From JACZYA01 sp965247455 (GTDB taxonomy: Bacteria; Acidobacteriota; Terriglobia; Acidiferrales; 2-02-FULL-67-57): a stretch of 64,000 nucleotides of DNA. Within the stretch, counting starts at the first letter, position 1, and the number at the start of each line of letters is the position of its first letter. The position numbers were made by a program, and so were the translations under genes. The stretch spans positions 186,001 through 250,000 of the forward strand of contig CBDFHE010000016.1 in the NCBI GenBank assembly GCA_965247455.1, given 5' to 3'. Of the stretch, positions 1 through 9,150 are shown piece by piece. The notes below the pieces were generated by a model. It was given only the letters and a program-made list of their open reading frames with translations, was not told the origin of the DNA and did not search any database.

Positions 1-573
1 CCCGCCCACAGCCCCCAGGCCAAGGGGCGCATCGAGAGACTATTCGGCACCTTGCAGGACCGCCTGGTCAAGGAGATGCGCCTGGCCGGGGTGCACACGG
101 TGGAGCAGGCCAACCGCTTCCTGGCAGCAGTCTTCCTGCCTTTCTGGGAGCAGCGCTTCACCGTCGCTCCGCGCCAGCCGCACGATGCCCACCGCCCGCT
201 GGGAGGCACCCAGCGGCTGGAGTCAATCCTGAGCGTGCGCGAACCGCGCCGGGTGGCAGGCGACTACACCGTGCGCTGGCAGGGCCAGCGCTGGGCGATC
301 CCGCGCGCCCAGGTGCGAGCGGGGTTGCGGGGGGCGCGGGTGGAGGTCGAACGGCGGCTCGACGGCAGCCGCTGGGTCCGCTTCCGCGGCTCTTATCTCA
401 GCCTGCGGCCCTGCCCGAGCCCGCCGCCCGCGCCCGCAACCCCCTTCGGCCTACGGCCTACGGGGCTTGCGGGCCCAAGGAAAGGCAAACGAAAGTACAT
501 TCCCCCTCCCGATCACCCTTGGAGGAGGACATTTCTATCTGGCAAAAAACCGGACATTTCTACTTTGCGTTGA
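1..573 (+). CDS. ISNCY-like transposase, C-terminal part (cut by window edge)
   Basis: The frame is open from base 1, so the protein begins outside the window. The first residues read PAHSPQAKGRIERLFGTLQD, the typical last catalytic block of an integrase-fold DDE transposase, in which the Glu of GRIERLF is the third acidic residue. The rest is the basic C-terminal tail seen in ISNCY and related elements. The DNA after the stop (about 530-578) contains two GGACATTTCTA/GGACATTTCTAT-type blocks, which look like the element's right end. Only about 190 residues are visible, so activity cannot be judged. IS481-type assignment is the alternative. Confidence 0.75.
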   Translation, partial: PAHSPQAKGRIERLFGTLQDRLVKEMRLAGVHTVEQANRFLAAVFLPFWEQRFTVAPRQPHDAHRPLGGTQRLESILSVREPRRVAGDYTVRWQGQRWAIPRAQVRAGLRGARVEVERRLDGSRWVRFRGSYLSLRPCPSPPPAPATPFGLRPTGLAGPRKGKRKYIPPPDHPWRRTFLSGKKPDISTLR

Positions 574-619
574 CACCCTCGAAACTGAAGTTCGGAGTTC
601 GCGGAAAAACTTCCGAGGT

Positions 620-1870
620 TCAGGACTTCATTTGCTCGAGGAGGAGAATGAACAGGACCAGGTAGCTCTTGATGCTGCTGGTGATGAGGAAGTTAGCTTT
701 GACGTGCTCGTAGCCGTTCTCGCCCAAGCGTTGCATCACCGCAGGGTTGGAGAGAAGGTAACGGATTTGAAACGCGCAGCCTTCAATCGAGTGAACCAGC
801 ATTCCGGTTTGTTTATGGATGATCTGGCTGGGAATGCCTCCGACCGCTGAGGCCACCACCGGAACTTTCTTCCACAGCCCCTCGGCCACGGTCAGGCCGA
901 AACCCTCGCGCAGGGACTTCTGAATCACAATGGTCGAGGCACGCTGGAGCGCATTGATTTCCAGCGCGCTCCACGGCGGCAGCTCCAATACGCGCACGTC
1001 GGGGTCCTTCCCCGCCGCTTCGCGGACTTCCGCCAGCACTTCGCCGCCTTCGGGATCGTCCCGGGCGCCACCGCCCGCCAGCACCAGTTGGCAATCCACG
1101 TATTTCTTGACCATCTTGTAAGCGCGGATGACGCCCACCGGGTCCTTCAGACGGTCGAAGCGCGAGACCTGGGTGAGGATGGGGCGGCGGGCGTCGATCT
1201 GGAAACGCTCCAGCACGCTCGCAACGTATTCGGGTTCGAGCTCGCGATTCTTCTCCGACAAAGGATCAATGGCGGGGAAAAAGAGATTCTGCGGGACGGT
1301 GAGTTTGCGGGAAAAGTTGGGGGAGGAAAAAATCGCGGCGTCGAACTTTCTCACCCAGGGTTCCAGAAAGGACCACACCGCCGGACTGGGGTTGGAGAGG
1401 TCGATGTGACAACGCCAAATCCAGGGTTTCTTCCGCTTTTCCTGCTCGCGTTGGTGGACGAGCCCGACCGGCTGCGGGTCATGGATGACCACGATATCCT
1501 CGGAAAAGTCCATGCGCGCGCGGTTCATCTCGTTCACGGCTAGGAATAACTCAAAGTCCGCCGGGCGGGACTCATAGGGAGCACCGTGCAGCGCGTTGTG
1601 GAAGGCTTTGGTCACTTCGAAGAAATCATTGCCGCCGGTAATGACATCCCAGCGCGTCGGCACTTCTAGGTCTTGCAGCAGTGGCACCATGCAGTTCAGG
1701 ATTTCGGCCACGCCGCCGCCGACCGAAGTGGAGTTTACCATTTTGACCGTGCGCCCGCCCAGCCGGGCAGCCAGCGAACGCAACAGGCTGATCTCGGCTT
1801 CGCCCAAGACGGCGGCGTAATCTTCCAGATGAACAATGCGGGGCAGCGGAATGGAAGGATTGGAACCCAT
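620..1870 (-). CDS. TreT-like GT4 glycosyltransferase (trehalose synthase family)
   Basis: This 416-residue GT-B glycosyltransferase resembles the TreT group, which joins an NDP-glucose to glucose to make trehalose. Visible marks are NSTSVGGGVAEIL (residues 46-58), a donor-side HDPQP at 130-134, WRCHIDLS at 152-159, and the GT4 E-x7-E motif EGFGLTVAE at 322-330. The start is the ATG that overlaps the stop of the upstream DUF5752-like gene (TAATG), so the two are translationally coupled. The exact acceptor is not shown by sequence; sucrose or glucosylglycerate enzymes of GT4 remain possible. The ISNCY remnant lies just beyond its stop. Confidence 0.75.
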   Translation of the reverse strand: MGSNPSIPLPRIVHLEDYAAVLGEAEISLLRSLAARLGGRTVKMVNSTSVGGGVAEILNCMVPLLQDLEVPTRWDVITGGNDFFEVTKAFHNALHGAPYESRPADFELFLAVNEMNRARMDFSEDIVVIHDPQPVGLVHQREQEKRKKPWIWRCHIDLSNPSPAVWSFLEPWVRKFDAAIFSSPNFSRKLTVPQNLFFPAIDPLSEKNRELEPEYVASVLERFQIDARRPILTQVSRFDRLKDPVGVIRAYKMVKKYVDCQLVLAGGGARDDPEGGEVLAEVREAAGKDPDVRVLELPPWSALEINALQRASTIVIQKSLREGFGLTVAEGLWKKVPVVASAVGGIPSQIIHKQTGMLVHSIEGCAFQIRYLLSNPAVMQRLGENGYEHVKANFLITSSIKSYLVLFILLLEQMKS

Positions 1871-2526
1871 TACTTCTCCACCCAGGCGCGGGCCAGCTCG
1901 ATGATTTTGCTCCGTACTCCTTCCAGCGTGTTGGTATAGATATCGATTCGCTCCACCTGTTCCGCCAGCTCCGGCAAATCGAGGCTCCGGCGCAGCCACT
2001 CGGAAAAATCGTTGGTTTCCAACTGCAAACGCAGGCGGGAAGTAAGGAAATGGAAATGGATGGAGCTGAGGCTGGCGTTCTTGACACCCTCGGCGAACTC
2101 CCTCAACGTCCGTGCCACGACGCCGGTGGGCACGGTCACCAGCACGGTCTCGCAGAGATAAAAAGGCTCGAAGCCGGTGCGGTCGCGCCGGGTGGGGTTG
2201 TCTTTGATGTAGGCTCCCGTCACCCGAGTGAGTTGTTTTCGCAGGGCGGAGATAGACACATAGTCGCGCACGTCCACTGCCGCCAATTGCTCGGCCAGGG
2301 TACTCTCGTTGCACGCCGCCAGGGCCCACTGCGCGAAGTCGTTGGTAAACCCCTCCGTCAGGTAATGGTGGGCTTGGAGGGTCTGAAACGTGTGGTGAAA
2401 GATGGAGGCGTCACTGGCAGTTTTTAGCAGCCCATGCAGTTCCGCCAGCGTGGTAGCACGCGTCCCGCAGATGCGCACAACGTGGGCGTCGCTGGTAAAC
2501 GTGAACGTCTTTTTGGCCTGTAGCAT
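1870..2526 (-). CDS. DUF5752-like protein, partner of the glycosyltransferase
   Basis: This 218-residue soluble protein has no signal peptide or membrane segment. It matches the pattern of DUF5752 proteins, which commonly sit directly upstream of TreT-like glycosyltransferases. Recognisable features are a His-rich N-terminal stretch (LKTASDASIFHHTFQTLQAHHYL) that forms a likely helical bundle, and a C-terminal half ending near TNTLEGVRSKIIELARAW. It overlaps the glycosyltransferase start by one base, so it probably acts with that enzyme. Its biochemical role is not known to me. The family call rests on remembered pattern and neighbourhood, not on a search. Confidence 0.6.
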   Translation of the reverse strand: MLQAKKTFTFTSDAHVVRICGTRATTLAELHGLLKTASDASIFHHTFQTLQAHHYLTEGFTNDFAQWALAACNESTLAEQLAAVDVRDYVSISALRKQLTRVTGAYIKDNPTRRDRTGFEPFYLCETVLVTVPTGVVARTLREFAEGVKNASLSSIHFHFLTSRLRLQLETNDFSEWLRRSLDLPELAEQVERIDIYTNTLEGVRSKIIELARAWVEK

Positions 2527-2564
2527 GGTTTTTGTTCAGGAGGATGCGGGCGGTCGAAGGGGGC

Positions 2565-3272
2565 CTACAGGTGGCGGATCTGGTCCTCCTGATCTTTCGG
2601 CATGTGCTTGCGCAGTTGTCCTTCCAACAGTTCGCGAGCCAAATCGCGCCCGCCCAGTCCAAAAGCTATGGCCAGAGCCAGCACCACGCCTCCGAAAACT
2701 GCTCCAAAGGCTACCAGGACGGTGGTCCGCCCAATCCCCAAATGCTCCAGCGCCGCCACGGTCGCCAGCGACATGACCAGAAAACGCACCGTGCCGGCGG
2801 CCAGCGAAGCAGCGCGCATCTGTGCATTGACAGCCGCCAGCAGGACCGCACGGCCCAGAAAGCGACTGGCAATCGCTCCCAGCACCAGGATAAAGCCCGC
2901 TACAATTAAGTTCGGCAGGTAGGCCAGAAACTGTACCAGCAACTTGTCGCTCACTTCCGTTTCCAACGCACTCAAGCCGGTGAGCAAGGCCAAGATAATG
3001 ATGAACCACTGCACGGCCTGGCCGGCCAGATAGGAAGGCGAGCGAAAAGCCCCCACGCGCTCGACCGCGGTTGTGATGCCCAGGCGGGCGCAGAGGCGGT
3101 CGAAGGTCAGCAGACGCAACAGCCGGTAGATAATCTCCTTGAGCAGCCAGGCCACCAGCAGCCCAATCAGCACAATCACCAGGCTCTGCAGGAGGTCGGG
3201 CAGAAGGCTCAGTACGTCGTCGCGGAAGCGGCCTAGCGGGTCGAGGATTCCTTTTTGCCAGAAGTCGGTCAT
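2565..3272 (-). CDS. CmpX/MscS-like small membrane protein with conserved TM repeats
   Basis: The product is 235 residues with four to five hydrophobic helices (about 25-50, 85-105, 112-140, 160-180, 185-205). The arrangement LPDLLQSLVIVLIGLLVAW and a later LPNLIVAGFILVLGAIASRF is the repeated 'conserved TM helix' of the CmpX family, related to mechanosensitive channel pore helices. It ends in a short charged tail (RKHMPKDQEDQIRHL) and lacks the beta domain of true MscS. It lies 38 bases upstream of the DUF5752-like gene on the same strand and may share a transcript, which would fit an osmotic theme with trehalose synthesis. That link is inference. Confidence 0.7.
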   Translation of the reverse strand: MTDFWQKGILDPLGRFRDDVLSLLPDLLQSLVIVLIGLLVAWLLKEIIYRLLRLLTFDRLCARLGITTAVERVGAFRSPSYLAGQAVQWFIIILALLTGLSALETEVSDKLLVQFLAYLPNLIVAGFILVLGAIASRFLGRAVLLAAVNAQMRAASLAAGTVRFLVMSLATVAALEHLGIGRTTVLVAFGAVFGGVVLALAIAFGLGGRDLARELLEGQLRKHMPKDQEDQIRHL

Positions 3273-3405
3273 GGCGAACGCAAAAGCGGAAAGATTACCG
3301 GGCTCGGATTCTCCTCAGCCCAAAACGGCCCGGTTCGGGTCTGGGCTGTTGTCGGAATCAGACCCTGTGCACTAGAATCCTAGCTTCGGTTAGGCTGAAG
3401 GTCAA

Positions 3406-4356
3406 ATGATTTACTACCGCACCTCCCGGTTGCACAGCCCCGCGCTGCTGCTTCTGCTCGCCTTCCTGTTTGTCTTTGCGTCTAGCCGCGCGCAGGACGA
3501 CCCGCCGGCGGCCAGTCTCCAACCGGAAGTGGGGCAACTTCTGCCGGTTTCATCCCCAGTGGAAGCACCCACGGCGATTCGCATCGTAAGTTTTAATGTG
3601 CACCTGGCTACAGACCTGCCGCTGCTGATTGCGAGCATTCAGGAAAACCCCAACCTGCGGCGGGCAGACCTATTCCTCTTGCAGGAGATCGAGAGCTACC
3701 CTGCCGAGGGCGCCAGCCGCACGCGCAAGCTGGCGGAGGCGCTCGGCCTCAATTATGTGTACGGCCCAGCGCGACCCACAGAAAATCAAGGCAAGCCCGG
3801 CACCCATGGGCTGGCCATTCTCAGCCGTTATCCACTCTCGGAGGTTCAAATCCTACTGTTGCCGCGCCTGAACTTGCGCTACAAGAGCCGCCAGCGCATC
3901 GCCCTGGCTGCCACCGCCGATGTGGCGGGCCGGCCGCTGCGCGTGTACAACCTCCATCTGGACACCCGGGCCAATTCGGCTGTTCGCATCAAGCAACTGG
4001 TGCCTGTATTGGAGGCAGCCAACAGTGATGGAAGGACGGCGCAGGTGGTCGGGGGCGACTTCAATACCAACCCCTTTCGCTGGCTGTGGAGCACGATTCC
4101 CATCTTTCGATCCCACCAGGCAAAGGCGGTCGATGCATTTATGAAAGAAAAGGGCTTCCAGACCTCCTTTGCCAAGGAAGGTCCGACCAGCCGGAAAGCG
4201 TTCTTTCCGCTTCGTCTGGATTCACTCTACACGCAGGGCGTGCGGTGGCTGGACTACGCCATCGAACGTTCGGTGAAATCTTCCGACCACGCGCCGCTCT
4301 GGATAGACATTGCCTGGCCGCCTGGTGAGGCCGCCGCCGGGGACTTTGCCCATTAG
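3406..4356 (+). CDS. Secreted endonuclease/exonuclease/phosphatase-fold protein
   Basis: This 316-residue protein has an N-terminal signal peptide (hydrophobic core about 12-26, cut after SSRAQ). The EEP fold is marked by IVSFNVHLA (60-68, metal-binding Asn), LLQEIES (Glu94), GGDFNTNP in the middle and SSDHAPLW (His295) near the end, so the catalytic set is complete. Such proteins hydrolyse phosphodiesters in nucleic acids, sphingolipids or inositol phosphates; the substrate cannot be told here. It is divergent from the CmpX-like gene and convergent with sppA, overlapping the sppA stop by about four bases. Confidence 0.8.
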   Translation: MIYYRTSRLHSPALLLLLAFLFVFASSRAQDDPPAASLQPEVGQLLPVSSPVEAPTAIRIVSFNVHLATDLPLLIASIQENPNLRRADLFLLQEIESYPAEGASRTRKLAEALGLNYVYGPARPTENQGKPGTHGLAILSRYPLSEVQILLLPRLNLRYKSRQRIALAATADVAGRPLRVYNLHLDTRANSAVRIKQLVPVLEAANSDGRTAQVVGGDFNTNPFRWLWSTIPIFRSHQAKAVDAFMKEKGFQTSFAKEGPTSRKAFFPLRLDSLYTQGVRWLDYAIERSVKSSDHAPLWIDIAWPPGEAAAGDFAH

Positions 4357-6044
4357 CGCGGCTCAATCCGAAACGGCATCATCAGCAGCCCCGGCTCGCG
4401 GTTCAGCAAGAGTCGTTCGGGATCGAGCCACGCCCGCCGCGCGGTCGCTGCTCCGCCACTCATGCCCAACCAGCTTTGCAACTGCTCCCAAGTAGACTTG
4501 GGCCGAGGGAAGATTACGTATTGAACCGGCTGTTCTTCGGGAATGTTCGCTAACTCCTTGGCCAGGGCCACCGCCCGCTCCAGCCCGCCCAATTCGTCCA
4601 CCAAGCCGTGCTCCTTGGCCTGCGTGCCCAGCCAGACGCGGCCTTTGGCAATGCGGTCGACCTCCTCGACTGACATCCCCCGTCCTACCGAGACCCGCTG
4701 CAGGAAACTGTCGTAGGTATCTCTCATGAATTTCCGCACCACTCGACGCTGGGCGGGGGTAAAGTTTTCGAATGGATAGAGGAAAGTGGCGTTGGGCGCA
4801 AGCGCGACGTAGTCCTTGGTCATCCCCAGCATTTCGTAAAAGCCCTTCAGGTTTAATTTGCCAAAGACGACCCCAATGGAACCTGTGACTGTCCCCGGGT
4901 CGGCCACAACCTTGTGCGCCGACATTGCAATCAGGTAGCCGCCCGAAGCGGCCACATCTGACATGGAAACCACCAGCGGCTTTTTTTCTTGGGCCAGTTC
5001 CACTTCCCGGCGGATGACCTCAGAAGCGATGGCGGAACCGCCCCCGCTGTCGACCCGCAGAACGATGGCCTTGACGGAGCCATCCTTGCACGCCTGCCGC
5101 AAAGCGCCCGCGACGGTGTCTGCACCCATCACCCGGCCTTCCAGGGGCGAATAGCCGCTCTTGCCGCTCACGATGGTACCGGTGGCATAGACAATGGCAA
5201 CCTTGGGGCCGGAGCGAGGCGTGGTGCGCTGGAGGTAGTTTTCCGCGCTAACGGTATTCAACTCCGAGCTGCCCGCTTTCTCTTTGAGCAGGTCGCGGTA
5301 CTGGTCGTAGTAGAGAAGTTTGTCGATGAGTTTATTTTCAACCGCTTCGTGGGCGAGGTAGGGGCCGCTGCGCACCAATTGCTCGACCGCCGCCGCGTCC
5401 ATGTCGCGCCCCGCCGCGATTCCGTCCACCAGTTGTCGCTGCCAGCCGGTGAGCAGGTCGGTGACCATTGTGCGGTGTGCGGGCGTGAAACGTTTTTCCG
5501 TGTACACATTCGTAAATGTTTTGTACTCAGCAATGTGGTAGAGATCGGGATAAATGTGCAGCTTGTCGAGCGTGCCACGGATGAAAGTGGTGTGCCCCAT
5601 CAAGGCGTTCAACCCCAGCAGGCTGGTGGGAGTCAAATAGACTTCCGGGCAGGCAGTGGCCAGGTAGTAGCTGAGATTGAATCCTGTTTCCAGGTAGGCG
5701 GTGCAGAATTTTCCGTTGGCGACCAGGGCCTGGAGTTTGTCGCGCAGTTCTTGCACCTTGCCGAAATTCATGCCGACATTCTGTACTTCCAGGGACACAC
5801 CGGCGATGCGGGGGTCGTTTTGGGCGCGGTCCAACGCTTCCAGCAGGCGGCGGAAAACCGTCACATCGCCCTCAAACATACGTGCGCTCAGGTCGGGCCA
5901 ATCCTCTTCCGCCACTTGTCCGGCGATGGTCAGCGTGAGCACGCTTTCGCTGGGGATGCGCGTCGCAATTTGCCCGGCAATGACCAGTCCCACCAACAAC
6001 ACGACTACAAGGATCAGAAAAATGTAACGTTTCTTGATTGCCAT
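4353..6044 (-). CDS. sppA: Signal peptide peptidase SppA, long (67K) type
   Basis: SppA is a membrane-anchored serine protease that clears cleaved signal peptides. The 563-residue product has an N-terminal transmembrane anchor (about 7-25) and two S49 domains as in the E. coli long form. The catalytic dyad is visible: Lys175 in AEYKTFTNVYTEKRFT of the N-terminal domain, and Ser367 in MSDVAASGGY of the C-terminal domain. Other family marks are VDSGGGS and GTVTGSIGV. The start ATG follows GGAGGCCTTCC on the coding strand. It stands alone between unrelated genes. Confidence 0.92.
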   Translation of the reverse strand: MAIKKRYIFLILVVVLLVGLVIAGQIATRIPSESVLTLTIAGQVAEEDWPDLSARMFEGDVTVFRRLLEALDRAQNDPRIAGVSLEVQNVGMNFGKVQELRDKLQALVANGKFCTAYLETGFNLSYYLATACPEVYLTPTSLLGLNALMGHTTFIRGTLDKLHIYPDLYHIAEYKTFTNVYTEKRFTPAHRTMVTDLLTGWQRQLVDGIAAGRDMDAAAVEQLVRSGPYLAHEAVENKLIDKLLYYDQYRDLLKEKAGSSELNTVSAENYLQRTTPRSGPKVAIVYATGTIVSGKSGYSPLEGRVMGADTVAGALRQACKDGSVKAIVLRVDSGGGSAIASEVIRREVELAQEKKPLVVSMSDVAASGGYLIAMSAHKVVADPGTVTGSIGVVFGKLNLKGFYEMLGMTKDYVALAPNATFLYPFENFTPAQRRVVRKFMRDTYDSFLQRVSVGRGMSVEEVDRIAKGRVWLGTQAKEHGLVDELGGLERAVALAKELANIPEEQPVQYVIFPRPKSTWEQLQSWLGMSGGAATARRAWLDPERLLLNREPGLLMMPFRIEPR

Positions 6045-6149
6045 GGAAGGCCTCCTACGCAGGAGATGCAGCGCGACGAGTTATGTTAGGTGACTGCAGG
6101 GAGGGGGTCAACCTGAGCGCCGCTTCCCTGCCCCGCGTGCCGCAAACGG

Positions 6150-6911
6150 TTACTTTTGCACCCAGTACTGCTCTTCGCGCAACGACTCTTTGGAAAAGCC
6201 CCGGCGCAGCAAGATGCCCTTGGATTTTTCAATCATTTCGGGATGACCGCAGAGGTAGGCCGTGGTGTCGGTCGCGGCCAGGTTGAGTTGGTCGCTATAT
6301 TTGCGCAGGATGTCTTCGCACCGTCCGGTTTCCCCGGCCCAGTTCGGGTCTTCCCAGGGACGGCTGATGGTGGGGATGTAGGTCAGCCACGGAGCTTCGC
6401 CGGCGTAACGCTCGAACTCCTCGCGGTAGCCCAGCTCCCAGGAACGGCTGGCGCCCTGGAGAACCACCACCTGCCAACCCGCCGGGAATTTCCCCTCCTT
6501 CCAGTCCTGGTAGAACGAGCGCACCATGCTGCAATAAGGGGCTAGGCCGGTGACCGTCGCTACCATGAAATGGTTTTTGTGGCCGCTTTGGGTATCGAGG
6601 GTGAAACGGCCTTTGGCGACCTTGCGCAGTACCAGCTTGGCGCCCGGCTGCAATTCATGCAGCCGCGGTGTCAGCCCCCCTTCGGGCACGCGCTCCAAAA
6701 AGAACTCCAAGCTCTCCTCGTAGGGGGAGGAGACGATGGAGTAGGGCCGCTCGATGACCTTTTTGCCATCTATGATTCCAAAGGTGGCGTACTGACCGGG
6801 AGTAAACTTGAGCGGAGTTTCTGCTTTGAGGCGAATGGCCCACAAATCGTCGGAAAAATTACGCCGCTCGATGATTTCCGCTTGGGTGTGCTTGTCGCTG
6901 GGCACTGCCAC
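6150..6911 (-). CDS. Ferredoxin-NADP reductase-like FAD oxidoreductase
   Basis: This 253-residue protein has the FNR fold. The FAD-binding ERPYSIVS is at about 54-61, preceded by the TPGQYATFGI strand, and the NAD(P) side shows ATVTGLAPYCSMVRS (118-132) and AYLCGHPEMIEKSKGIL near the C-terminus. It lacks the C-terminal aromatic typical of plant-type FNR and ends in QYWVQK, as in bacterial Fpr-like enzymes. The usual GTG of the pyrophosphate loop is VTG here, which is conservative. It probably passes electrons between NADPH and ferredoxin or flavodoxin; no ferredoxin gene is adjacent. Confidence 0.8.
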   Translation of the reverse strand: MAVPSDKHTQAEIIERRNFSDDLWAIRLKAETPLKFTPGQYATFGIIDGKKVIERPYSIVSSPYEESLEFFLERVPEGGLTPRLHELQPGAKLVLRKVAKGRFTLDTQSGHKNHFMVATVTGLAPYCSMVRSFYQDWKEGKFPAGWQVVVLQGASRSWELGYREEFERYAGEAPWLTYIPTISRPWEDPNWAGETGRCEDILRKYSDQLNLAATDTTAYLCGHPEMIEKSKGILLRRGFSKESLREEQYWVQK

Positions 6912-7062
6912 ATTGTTTCTCCGCCGCCGCCGTTATGCATGGTTGGCCAGGCGGCGACCGACAGTATACTACACACAAGATCTCCTGCTGAACGAGTACA
7001 CCCACACTCTCACTTTCAACAGAAAATCTTACAGACAGCCGGCAGCCGCCGGTGCCAGGATG

Positions 7063-8151
7063 CTATTCGAAGACGAGTGCGTTGACAGGGTCGGCGGCGG
7101 CGGCGCGCAGCGCTGGATAGACCGAGCCCAGCGTGCATCCCCCCAGCGCCAGCAATACCCCTTGCAGCAACCACGCTGGCGTGACCAGAATGGTCATGGT
7201 GGGGCGCAGGCTGATGACAATCTCTCTTACGCCATAGGTCGCCCCAATCCCCACCACGACGCCGAAAACACCGATCAAGAGGGCTTCCCGCAACAGGAGC
7301 GTTACGATATTCCAGCGGGAGGCACCCAGCGCCTTGAGGATGCCGATCTCGCGCCGGCGTTCCAGGATGACGGTGTACATGCTCAGCAGCACCACCAGGA
7401 AGGTAATCAGCAGGCCCACCAAAATGATGGAGTTGGTGAAGGGCCGGACTTCGGGCAAGTTGCTGGAGACCATCAAGGAGAGATACTCATCCATCAGGCG
7501 GATGCGGTGCCGGGGTAGAAAAGCTGCGATGCGCTGGCGCACGGCGTTGGGGTCGCCCGTGGACTTGATCCAAAACATGGAGACGCGCTTCCCCACCGCC
7601 AGCAGTTCCTGCGCAGTCTGGAGGGGAATATACTGGCGGGCTCCGCGCCCACGCTCGGCGATCCCGCACACCCGCCACTGCCGGCCGAGCAGTTGCATCG
7701 CATCGCCGACCTTCAAGCCGCGTTCTTCGGCCCGGATGTCGTCAATGATTACGTCGTAGGGCCCCTGGAAAGGCCCACCTGCGCGGAAGAGGAAGCCGCG
7801 GCCTAAACGGTCATAGCTGTCGAAGTCAATGGCGTAAATTATGCTCAGGCTGGTATCGTTGACCACGGCAATCACGGGCGAGATTTTCTCAACGCCGTCG
7901 GTTTTCTGCAAGCGCTGGGTCAGGCTCTGGTTCAAGTTGGCGCTGGAAAAAGCAAAGAAAATCGAGGCGTTCGGGGGTTGCACCAGCAGGTCGGCGCCGA
8001 TGCCTTGCACCCGCTCGCCCCACTCCTTCACGATGCCATCGGTCAGGCCCATCAGGAAAAGCAGCAGGAAGACTTGCAAGGCCACGGCGGTAACACTCAG
8101 CACCGTGCGTATGGGACGAGCGCGCAGGTTGGCCCAGATCAGTCTACCCAT
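7063..8151 (-). CDS. ABC transporter permease, FtsX/MacB/DevC type
   Basis: The product is 362 residues with one N-terminal helix (about 17-38), a large periplasmic domain, and three C-terminal helices (about 240-262, 285-312, 325-350). The LERRREIGILKALGASRWNI stretch is the FtsX/MacB signature that couples to the ATPase. Such permeases act with an ATPase and often a membrane-fusion protein, moving lipoproteins, peptides or glycolipids, or transmitting force. No ATPase gene follows; the upstream side is occupied by an IS1595-type element starting about 60 bases away, so partner genes may have been displaced or lie elsewhere. Confidence 0.85.
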   Translation of the reverse strand: MGRLIWANLRARPIRTVLSVTAVALQVFLLLFLMGLTDGIVKEWGERVQGIGADLLVQPPNASIFFAFSSANLNQSLTQRLQKTDGVEKISPVIAVVNDTSLSIIYAIDFDSYDRLGRGFLFRAGGPFQGPYDVIIDDIRAEERGLKVGDAMQLLGRQWRVCGIAERGRGARQYIPLQTAQELLAVGKRVSMFWIKSTGDPNAVRQRIAAFLPRHRIRLMDEYLSLMVSSNLPEVRPFTNSIILVGLLITFLVVLLSMYTVILERRREIGILKALGASRWNIVTLLLREALLIGVFGVVVGIGATYGVREIVISLRPTMTILVTPAWLLQGVLLALGGCTLGSVYPALRAAAADPVNALVFE

Positions 8152-8265
8152 GGGGTTTGCTTCCCTCTTCGGGCGTGCTCACTCAGCGAAGAGCAGCACA
8201 ACACCCCACATCTAGTGGGTCATTTTGGAACTGGCAAGCAGATTGCTTAGGGATAGGATGGCGAT

Positions 8266-8924
8266 ATGTACGAACGGCGTAGTCGGCTGAGCAAGGCGAA
8301 GCGGGATCGGTTGGTGGAGCACTTCGTTGCTGGGACGACGGCACGGGCGGCGGCTGAGCTTGTCGGGATTCATCGGAACACGGCCGCTTCGTTCTATACA
8401 CGGATTCGCACGGTGATTGCCGAGGAGACCCAGAAAGCCTCTTCGGTTTGCGGCGAAATCGAAGTGGACGAGAGTTACTTCGGTGGTCGCCGCAAGGGCA
8501 AACGCGGTCGTGGTGCTGGCGGGAAAGTCCCGGTTTTCGGGCTTTTGAAGCGTGGAGGAAGGGTCTACACGGTGATGATCCCCAATGCCCATACGGACAC
8601 GTTGATGCCGATCATGGAGCGCCTGATCCAGCCCGACAGCATCGTCTACACGGATGGCTTTTCGAGCTACGATGCTCTGGATGTGTCGGACTTCCACCAT
8701 GTTCGGATCAACCACTCGGAACGGTTCGTCGACGAACGGAACCACATCAGATCGAGAACTTCTGGAACCAGGCAAAGCGGCATCTTCGGCGCTTCAACGG
8801 GGTGCCCAAACAGAGTTTTCACCTCTTCCTGAAGGAGTGCGAATGGCGCTTCAATGGCGGTAACCACCGGACACTGCTTAACCAATTGAAGACATGGATC
8901 AAATCGAGACAGAATCACCCTTAG
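8266..8924 (+). pseudogene. IS1595-like transposase, frameshifted
   Basis: The first frame (8266 to about 8750) has an N-terminal HTH region and the catalytic strand EIEVDESYFGGRRKGKRGRG, then YTDGFSSYDAL, as in IS1595/ISSod11-type transposases. The C-terminal block IENFWNQAKRHLRRFNG, which carries the last catalytic Glu, is in the next frame to 8924. The break lies at about 8747-8755. There the expected codons for NHIRSIENFW would need a second ATCG, so loss of one unit of a 4-base tandem repeat explains the shift. The copy is probably dead. Confidence 0.8.
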
Positions 8925-8955
8925 CTAGGACAGCCCCTTTTGGAAATGTGAATCT

Positions 8956-9038
8956 CACGCCGAGCCCCGTGGCACCTGCCACGGGGTGCTTTTGCCGCTC
9001 ATCCACCCGGCGGCGGGTGCCGCCGGGCTCAGCGGTAA
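8956..9038. repeat. GC-rich nested hairpin repeat
   Basis: A CGCCGAGCCCC arm at about 8958 faces GGGCTCAGCGG at about 9027. Between them are two inner palindromes: CCCCGTGG/CCACGGGG (8965-8986) and CCCGGCGGC/GCCGCCGGG. The same architecture recurs at 49391-49519, and the CCGAGCCCCGTGG arm recurs inverted at 15606-15622. It is intergenic and non-coding. Confidence 0.6.
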
Positions 9039-9150
9039 AGGTAACGTCGTCAAACTGACCCACTACCAGTGATTAACCTGGGTAGGGCAGGGGCTTGTCC
9101 CCTGCCGTTCTATCGTCTTATTGCATCAGATGCGCTGAGAGGAGAAAGCT

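Larger units (their letters stand above)
8213..9068 (+). mobile_element. Decayed IS1595-type element with matching ends
   Basis: The segment begins TAGTGGGTCATTTTG and ends with the reverse complement of GGTAGTGGGTCAGTTTG, giving an imperfect inverted repeat around a frameshifted IS1595-like transposase. The total of about 856 bases fits the family. I see no clear flanking duplication: the 8 bases on either side differ. The end assignment is therefore tentative. A GC-rich nested hairpin (8956-9038) lies between the transposase stop and the right end. Confidence 0.5.
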
